Origin: Franzmannia pantelleriensis
GTDB lineage: Bacteria; Pseudomonadota; Gammaproteobacteria; Pseudomonadales; Halomonadaceae
DNA length: 64,000 nucleotides
Assembly: GCF_900102875.1 (NCBI RefSeq)
Contig: NZ_FNGH01000014.1
Coordinates: 1 to 64,000, forward strand
Direction of reading: 5' to 3'
Shown: positions 58,432 through 64,000 of the stretch, one piece after another
Layout: the number at the start of each line of letters is the position of its first letter
Position numbering within the stretch: the first letter of the stretch is position 1
Notes under the pieces: generated by a model
The model's database searches: none
What the model was told of the DNA's origin: nothing
What the model saw: the letters and a program-made list of their open reading frames with translations, nothing else
Translations under genes and position numbers: made by a program

Positions 58432-60006
58432 GTGATTGGTCGCGCCAATGTCGTCGCGCGTCTCGTCCTGACATCGCTGCTGGTCGGCTGTCTGCTGCTG
58501 GCGGGGTGCGCGCCGACGCCGGTGGTGCGCAGCCACTCCTGGGCCCTGCCGCTGCACGAGGCCGAGGAGACCGCGCTGGGCGGCTGGGTGGCCGAGCAAC
58601 ATACCGCGCAGCAGGTGCCCGAGCACAGCGGCTTCCGGCTGCTGGTTGACGGCGATGAATCCTTCGCCCTGCGCGCCGCCTTGTTGGCCAGCAGTGAGCG
58701 CACCCTCGACGTGCAGACCTACATCGCCGACGATGGCCTTACCTCGCGGGTACTCCTGGTACGCATGCTGGAGGCCGCCGAGCGCGGCGTCCGGGTACGG
58801 CTGCTGTTAGACGATCTGGCCAGCCTCAACAACGAAGCATTGCTGGCCGCCATCGACAGCCACCCGCAGGTGGAGGTGCGGCTGTTCAATCCGCTGCTGC
58901 GCGGGCGTGGCACCCTGCTGAGTCGCGGCGTGATGATGGCCGCCGACCTGCGTCGTCAGCATCGCCGCATGCACAACAAGCTGTGGCTTAGCGATGGCCT
59001 GGTGGCGATCACCGGCGGGCGCAACCTCGGCGACGAATACTTCAACGCCGATGAACAGCGCAATTTCGCTGACCTCGACCTGCTGGCGGTGGGGCCGGTG
59101 GCACGCGATCTGTCGCGTAGTTTCGATGATTACTGGCGCCATCACCTGGCGCTGCCGCTGGCGCGATTCCGCCAGGCCGAGCCTAACGCCTGGCGCGAGC
59201 TGCGCGACGATCTGGCGGTATGGCTCGAGGCCCAGCGTCACGACTCGCCCTACCTGGTGGCGCTGCGCCAGCGCTTTGCCGATGCGTCCCCCGAGTCGCT
59301 GCTGGCGCCGCTGACCTGGGCGCCGGGACGCGCGCTGTGGGACCCGCCCGCCAAGCTGGCGGGGCGCGGACGTCCGGCCCTGGAGGAGACCCTCACCGCG
59401 GACCTGGTCGAGATCATCGACGCCCTCGAGCAGCGGCTGCTGATCATCTCCGCCTACTTCATTCCTACCCGACAGGGCGCCGCCCAGCTGCAGCGCCTGG
59501 CGCGAGATGGGGTCGAGGTGGCGGTGATCACCAACTCGCTGGAGGCCACCGACGTGCCGCCGGTGCACGGCGCCTATGCCGGCTATCGGCCCGAGCTGCT
59601 GGCCAGCGGCGTACGGCTTTACGAACTGCGTGCCGACCATCAGCAAGCCGCCAGCCTCGGGGTGCCGGGGGCCTCCTCGTCGAGCCTGCATATCAAGGCG
59701 CTGGGCTTCGACCATGATCAGCTGTTCGTGGGTAGTTACAATATCGATCCGCGCTCGATCTGGTGGAACAGCGAGGTGGGGGTGCTGGTGGAGAGTGAGA
59801 CCCTCAATCGCGAGCTGTGGGCGTTGGCCGAGCTGGGCATGAGCCCGGCCCTGAGCTATTCCGTGGGCCTGGATGAAGCCGGCGGCCTCGAGTGGCATAC
59901 CGATAACGCCGACCAGTCCGAGGTGCTGCGCCGCGAGCCGGGCAGTTGGCTGCGCCGGCTGGGGGCCTGGAGCAGTCGGGCACTGCGCCTCGAGGACTGG
60001 CTCTAG
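58432..60006 (+). CDS. Phospholipase D family lipoprotein (cardiolipin synthase C-like)
   Basis: 524 aa. Signal peptide with lipobox LLLAGC (cysteine ~26), so an envelope lipoprotein. Two HKD catalytic motifs: HNKLWLSDGLVAITGGRN (~181) and HIKALGFDHDQLFVGSYN (~420), each H-X-K-X4-D. The arrangement is that of ClsC (YmdC), which makes cardiolipin from phosphatidylglycerol and phosphatidylethanolamine. GTG start 58432. Slightly longer than E. coli ClsC (473 aa). Confidence 0.87.
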   Translation: MIGRANVVARLVLTSLLVGCLLLAGCAPTPVVRSHSWALPLHEAEETALGGWVAEQHTAQQVPEHSGFRLLVDGDESFALRAALLASSERTLDVQTYIADDGLTSRVLLVRMLEAAERGVRVRLLLDDLASLNNEALLAAIDSHPQVEVRLFNPLLRGRGTLLSRGVMMAADLRRQHRRMHNKLWLSDGLVAITGGRNLGDEYFNADEQRNFADLDLLAVGPVARDLSRSFDDYWRHHLALPLARFRQAEPNAWRELRDDLAVWLEAQRHDSPYLVALRQRFADASPESLLAPLTWAPGRALWDPPAKLAGRGRPALEETLTADLVEIIDALEQRLLIISAYFIPTRQGAAQLQRLARDGVEVAVITNSLEATDVPPVHGAYAGYRPELLASGVRLYELRADHQQAASLGVPGASSSSLHIKALGFDHDQLFVGSYNIDPRSIWWNSEVGVLVESETLNRELWALAELGMSPALSYSVGLDEAGGLEWHTDNADQSEVLRREPGSWLRRLGAWSSRALRLEDWL

Positions 60007-60040
60007 ACGCCTGTTGGGCGCCCACCGGGAGGAGGAACGA

Positions 60041-61024
60041 TTGCGACTCGATTACCGCGGTGCGCTACCCGAAACCGTCGGCTACCTGCTGTTGCCGGAC
60101 TTCTCGATGATGGCCTTCTTCGCCGCGGTGGAGCCGCTGCGCATTGCCAACCGCCTCAGCGGCAGGCCGCTGTTCGACTGGACGTTGATCAGCGAGGACG
60201 GTGAGCCGGTCACCGCCTCCAACGGCATGACCCTGCTCGTCGATCGGGCCATGGGCGAGGTACATGACGTGCCCTCGTTGGCGGTGTGCAGCGGCTTTGC
60301 GCCGGAACAGCACCTCAAGCGCCCGCTGCTGGCCTGGTTGCACCACCTCGACCAGGCCGGCTGTGTGCTGGGTGGGCTCGATACCGGCTGCTTCCTGCTC
60401 GCTGCGGCGGGGCTGCTCGGCGGCGAGCGGGTGACGCTGCACTGGGAGAGCCTGCCGGCCTTTCGCGAGCGCTTCCCAGCGATCGCCACCTCCGACGAGC
60501 TGTTCGAGCTCGGCTCGCGGCGCTTCTCCTGCGCCGGCGGGGCCGCGGCCATGGACATGGCGCTGGAGGTGATCGCCCGGCGCCATGGCACCAAGCTGGC
60601 CATCGACGTCTCCGAGCAGCTGGTGCATGAGCGCATGCGCACCCGCGATGACCAGCAGCGCATGTCGCTGGTGCGCCGCCTGGGGACGCACAATCGCCGC
60701 CTGATAGAGGCCGTGGCGCTGATCGAGCGCCACCTCGAGGAGCCGCTGAGCCTCGCCGAGGTGGCACGCCGCAGCGGTGTCTCGCCGCGCCAGCTGCAGC
60801 GCCTGTTCGAACAGCATCTCGCCACCTCGCCGCGCCAGTGGTACCTGCGGCGACGGCTAGAGCGCGCCAGGCAACTGCTCGAGGAGACCGACCTCGACGT
60901 GCTCGCGGCGGGGCTCGCCTGTGGATTCACCTCCAGCTCGAGTTTCGCCCGCGCCTTCCGAGCCTGCTATGGCGTATCGCCGCGGGAGATGCGCCACGAT
61001 CCCGACAGGCGCCGCGGCGCCTGA
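60041..61024 (+). CDS. GlxA/AraC-type transcriptional regulator
   Basis: 327 aa. N-terminal DJ-1/PfpI-like domain (ETVGYLLLPDFSMMAFFAAVEPLRIAN, split over 8-35; LGGLDTGCFLLAAAGLL ~120) and a C-terminal AraC DNA-binding domain (LSLAEVARRSGVSPRQLQRLF; CGFTSSSSFARAFRACYG). The form resembles GbdR/CdhR/ArgR of pseudomonads, which sense quaternary amines or arginine. TTG 60041 is chosen: GGAGGAGG at 60028-60035 is ideally placed and the family N-terminus fits. The effector is unknown. Confidence 0.85.
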   Translation: MRLDYRGALPETVGYLLLPDFSMMAFFAAVEPLRIANRLSGRPLFDWTLISEDGEPVTASNGMTLLVDRAMGEVHDVPSLAVCSGFAPEQHLKRPLLAWLHHLDQAGCVLGGLDTGCFLLAAAGLLGGERVTLHWESLPAFRERFPAIATSDELFELGSRRFSCAGGAAAMDMALEVIARRHGTKLAIDVSEQLVHERMRTRDDQQRMSLVRRLGTHNRRLIEAVALIERHLEEPLSLAEVARRSGVSPRQLQRLFEQHLATSPRQWYLRRRLERARQLLEETDLDVLAAGLACGFTSSSSFARAFRACYGVSPREMRHDPDRRRGA

Positions 61025-61138
61025 GCCGGGCCCGGCAAGCGTATCGATCAATCGCTCGGTCAGCATGATTCCACGGCTTGTCTAGCGAAGCGGCAGCAGC
61101 GGCATCGACTTTCACGTGGCGAGTTCAGGCCGCCGTAA

Positions 61139-62707
61139 TCAACGCGTTGCATCGTCATCGGCGGCGCCTTGGCTATCCTGCTCGTGGGCCATGGCCTCGA
61201 GTCGCTCCGAGAAGCGCATGCGGTATGAGAGCACCAGCACCAGCACGGCGAGCCCCATCAGGATAAGGCTCAGCGGACTGTTGAGCAGGCCGCCCAGCCA
61301 GTCGCCGCCGCTGATCAGCACCGCCCGGCGCATGCTCTCCTCGAGCATGGGGGCGATCAGGAAGGTGATGATCAGCGGCGCCTCGGGGATACCGAAGCGG
61401 CGCATGAAGAAGCCGACGAAGCCGAAGAACAGCATGACCCCCACGTCGTAGGGGTTGCCCTGGGTGGCAAAGCTGCCGATCACCGCCAGCACCATGATGG
61501 TTGGCACCAGCACCGGCTTGGGCAGTCCGCCCAGCTTGGCATAGAAGAAGGCGAACCCCCGCCCGATCACCAGATTGAAGAGGTTGGCCAGGATCAGGAT
61601 GGTGAAGAGGGCATAGATGACATCGGCATGCAGTTCGAACATGCGCGGGCTGGGCGTAATGCCCTGCAGCAGCAGGGCACCGCCGATCAGCGCTGCGGTA
61701 GCGCTACCCGGGATGCCGAAGGCCAGCAGCGGGACCAGGGTGGGGCCGGCGGTGGCGTTGTTGCCGGACTCGGCGGCGGCCACGCCGCCCATCACCCCGG
61801 TTCCGAGCCGCTTGTGAGGCAGTAGGCGCTTGGCGATCCCGTAGGCGAGAAACGAGGCCACTGTGGCCCCCAACCCCGGGAGCATGCCGACAAAACTGCC
61901 GACGCCCAGGCCGATGCTCATCTCGCGCCAGTTGCTCAGGTATTCGCGAAAGGTCAGGGTGTCTTCCTTGTTGCTGAACAGGTCGTTCATCTTGCGCTCG
62001 ACCTTGTGGCCCAGGCGCGACTCATGGATCAGCTCGACGGCCTGCTCCAGCATGCGGCTCATGGCGAACAGGCCGATGATCAGTGGCACCAGGCTAATGC
62101 CGTCGCGCAGCCAGGCCAGGCCGAAGGTGTTGCGTGAAGCGCCGCCCATGGGGTCGGAGCCGATGGTACCGATATAGAGCCCGATGGCGGCGGCGAACAG
62201 GCCCTTGGCCACGTGCTTGCCCGAGAGGGCCCCCAGTAGGGCGATGGCCACCACCATCAGCCAGGTGCGCTCGGCGGGGCCGAACTGCAGCGCCGCCAGT
62301 GCCATCATCGGGGCGATCAGGATCACCAGCACGTCGGAGAGGGAGTCGGCGGTCACCGAGGAGTAGAGCGATGTCAGCAGCGCCTTGCGTCCCTGGCCCT
62401 TCTGGGTCATGCGGTAGCCATCGAAGACCGTGGCGGCGGAGTCCGGCGCGCCGGGGGTGGCGAAGCTGATGGCCGAGATCGAGCCGCCGAACAGTGCGCC
62501 CTTGTAGAGGCCGATGACCAGGCCCAGGGCGCCGGTGATGTCCAGGGTGAAGGTCAGCGGCAGCATCAAGGCGACCCCGGTGGAGGTGGTCAGGCCGGGT
62601 ATCGCGCCCAGGCCCACCCCGACGAACACGCCGATGGTCAGCCACATCAGGGTGTTCCAGTTGAGCACCAGGTATAGGGCCTCGATAAAGGCATCGGGTT
62701 GAAACAT
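61139..62707 (-). CDS. tctA: Tripartite tricarboxylate transporter, large permease TctA
   Basis: 522 aa. About 12 membrane helices. The twin TctA repeats are visible: GVGLGAIPGLTTSTGVALMLP and GSFVGMLPGLGATVASFLAYG, with GNNATAGPTLVPLLAFGIPGS. It moves a carboxylate delivered by the periplasmic TctC. 39 bases after tctB. Substrate unknown. Confidence 0.93.
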   Translation of the reverse strand: MFQPDAFIEALYLVLNWNTLMWLTIGVFVGVGLGAIPGLTTSTGVALMLPLTFTLDITGALGLVIGLYKGALFGGSISAISFATPGAPDSAATVFDGYRMTQKGQGRKALLTSLYSSVTADSLSDVLVILIAPMMALAALQFGPAERTWLMVVAIALLGALSGKHVAKGLFAAAIGLYIGTIGSDPMGGASRNTFGLAWLRDGISLVPLIIGLFAMSRMLEQAVELIHESRLGHKVERKMNDLFSNKEDTLTFREYLSNWREMSIGLGVGSFVGMLPGLGATVASFLAYGIAKRLLPHKRLGTGVMGGVAAAESGNNATAGPTLVPLLAFGIPGSATAALIGGALLLQGITPSPRMFELHADVIYALFTILILANLFNLVIGRGFAFFYAKLGGLPKPVLVPTIMVLAVIGSFATQGNPYDVGVMLFFGFVGFFMRRFGIPEAPLIITFLIAPMLEESMRRAVLISGGDWLGGLLNSPLSLILMGLAVLVLVLSYRMRFSERLEAMAHEQDSQGAADDDATR

Positions 62708-62746
62708 GGATCGGCTCCGTCGGGGTGGCCCCTTGGCTGCCGGAGA

Positions 62747-63247
62747 TCAGATCAGCAGCGGCAGGAAGGCGCCGGGGAGGCGGATACCCAGCAGCGTGAA
62801 CACGGCCAGGATGATCAGCGCGATGGCGGCGGCCAGACCCGCCGCGAGGTACCAGGGGCGAAGCCCCAGCAGCAGCATCATCAGCGCCAGGAACAGGGCG
62901 ATGGGCAGCAGCATGCCCAGCGGTTCCATCAGCGCATACAGGCTCAGGGCGGCGGCGCTGAGCACCACCGCCCAGAGCAGGTCGCGCCAATCCAGCGTGG
63001 CGATTTCTTCGACCACGGTGTGGCGCCACCGGTCGAGGGTGAGCGCCAGGGCGGTCACCAGCATGGCGGCAAGCCCCAGTCCAGGAAAAAAGCCGAGGAT
63101 GAACCCATCACGCTGTTCGCGGTGATACCAGTCCTGCTGCCAGAGATAGGCGAACAGCACGGCAACGGCAATCGCAATGCCGAGTCCCAGCGCCTGGTTG
63201 GTACGCCACCATCCTGCCGGTGCTCGGCGGCTTGGCTTGCGCTGCAT
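62747..63247 (-). CDS. tctB: Tripartite tricarboxylate transporter, small permease TctB
   Basis: 166 aa. Four membrane helices (~20-40, 60-80, 95-130 in two parts, 140-160), the usual TctB layout. ATG 63247 has GGGAG 8 bases upstream. It lies between tctC and tctA. Confidence 0.88.
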   Translation of the reverse strand: MQRKPSRRAPAGWWRTNQALGLGIAIAVAVLFAYLWQQDWYHREQRDGFILGFFPGLGLAAMLVTALALTLDRWRHTVVEEIATLDWRDLLWAVVLSAAALSLYALMEPLGMLLPIALFLALMMLLLGLRPWYLAAGLAAAIALIILAVFTLLGIRLPGAFLPLLI

Positions 63248-63307
63248 GGCGTGGCTCCCGAAAGGGCGGCAGGGACCCACCCCGGGTCACTGCCGCGTTA
63301 CCTTGGA

Positions 63308-64000
63308 TTAGTCGAGCAGCTCGATGGCGGTGCGCATGCGTTCGACCAGCCGAACGTAATCCTCGTTGGCCTCGGGGAAGCCCATGAAGATGACCTCCTC
63401 CCCCATTCGGTCGAGCATGGCGGGAACGCTCTCGTCCTCGGTCAGCAGCGTTTCCAGCCGGCGCGAGAACTCGGCGACGACTGCGTCGGGGGTATCGGGA
63501 TGAAAGCCGATCGGGCGCGGGAAGCGCATGCCCTCAAAGTCGAAATCGGCGGCGATGGGGACATTGCCACCCAGCTGCTCCTCGACGTCCTCGGGCAGCG
63601 CAATATCGCTGGTATTCATTACCACGGTACCGCGTTCAGGGACGATACCGAGCGCCGTAGACGCGGTGGCCGCGAGCAGGTCGACATGACCGCCCAGAAA
63701 GTCGCTGACCGCTTCGCCGGTGGAGCTGTAGGGCACATAGACGGCCTCGAGACCGGCCTGGTCGAAGATATTGGCCACCCCGGCCAGCAGGGCGTTGGTG
63801 CCGGCGATCACCACCGGGCTATCCTCGGCGGCCGCCTTGAGCCCGTCCCAGTCCGCCATGGGGCTGTCGTTGCTGGCAACGATCAAGGAGCGAAAGGCAG
63901 AGATATACGCGGCTGCCTTGAAGTCCAGGGGGTCGACCAGCGGGTCGTCTTCCATCAGCGCCGTCATCACCGGGGTCGGGCTGGAAAGCATGGCGGTGTA
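63308..64000 (-). CDS. tctC: Tripartite tricarboxylate transporter, solute-binding protein TctC (partial)
   Basis: The last ~230 residues of a periplasmic Bug/TctC binding protein; the 5' end with the signal peptide is beyond the right edge. AAYISAFRSLIVASNDSP, VYVPYSSTGEAVSDFLGGHVD and the C-terminal RLVERMRTAIELL fit the family (consensus PYKGTGEALTALLGGQVD). First gene of the tctCBA operon. Confidence 0.92.
   Translation of the reverse strand, partial: YTAMLSSPTPVMTALMEDDPLVDPLDFKAAAYISAFRSLIVASNDSPMADWDGLKAAAEDSPVVIAGTNALLAGVANIFDQAGLEAVYVPYSSTGEAVSDFLGGHVDLLAATASTALGIVPERGTVVMNTSDIALPEDVEEQLGGNVPIAADFDFEGMRFPRPIGFHPDTPDAVVAEFSRRLETLLTEDESVPAMLDRMGEEVIFMGFPEANEDYVRLVERMRTAIELLD

Overview
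The window is a continuous stretch of chromosome from a GC-rich gammaproteobacterium, most likely a halomonad (Halomonas or a close relative). This rests on the order rrn / birA / coaX / tRNA-Tyr-Gly-Thr / tRNA-Trp / secE, an EF-Tu with a Pseudomonas/Halomonas-type insert, a FabA-FabB pair, and the style of the proteins in general. The genus is inference; no search was possible. No stretch longer than about 300 bases lacks a gene.

Positions 1-2750 hold the 3' end of a 23S gene, a 5S gene, birA-coaX and three tRNA genes. Positions 2826-33520 are the classical transcription and translation block: tRNA-Trp, secE-nusG, rplKAJL-rpoBC, rpsL-rpsG-fusA-tuf, then the complete S10, spc and alpha operons (rpsJ to rplQ), all on the plus strand. 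It ends in a strong terminator at 33489-33520. Four very similar strong promoters (before tRNA-Tyr, tRNA-Trp, rpsL and rpsJ), the rplJ leader and several intercistronic hairpins are visible. No tufB gene lies between tRNA-Thr and tRNA-Trp.

Positions 33552-33660 carry an unusual nested palindrome between the convergent genes rplQ and uvrA. Then come uvrA (-), a YajR-like MFS transporter, ssb, a degenerate RmlD-like protein and a PlsC-like acyltransferase (+), the unsaturated fatty acid genes fabA-fabB (-), and a divergent membrane-bound PAS-GGDEF-EAL protein (+).

The most interesting region is 44328-53145 on the minus strand. A LitR/CarH-type MerR regulator, a DNA photolyase, an NTF2-like protein, an SDR, a flavin amine-oxidase-like protein, a DUF1365 protein, a diverged Cfa-type fatty acid methyltransferase and a DUF2878 membrane protein form one tightly packed, probably translationally coupled operon. 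The regulator lacks the cobalamin-ligating histidines expected of a B12 photoreceptor. Its promoter carries TGTACA-N12-TGTATA, which fits the operator I remember for class II LitR (PplR) proteins. The methyltransferase has lost most of the bicarbonate ligands of true cyclopropane synthases. Together this suggests a light- or photo-oxidation-induced DNA repair and membrane-lipid modification system, possibly making methylated or furan fatty acids. A renalase-like flavoprotein and a TIGR01777 epimerase flank it.

The remainder holds rapA (-), a thioredoxin fused to an Lgt-like membrane domain (-), a small membrane protein, a ClsC-like phospholipase D lipoprotein and a GlxA-type AraC regulator (+). 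It closes with a tripartite tricarboxylate transporter operon tctC-tctB-tctA (-), whose tctC runs off the right edge.
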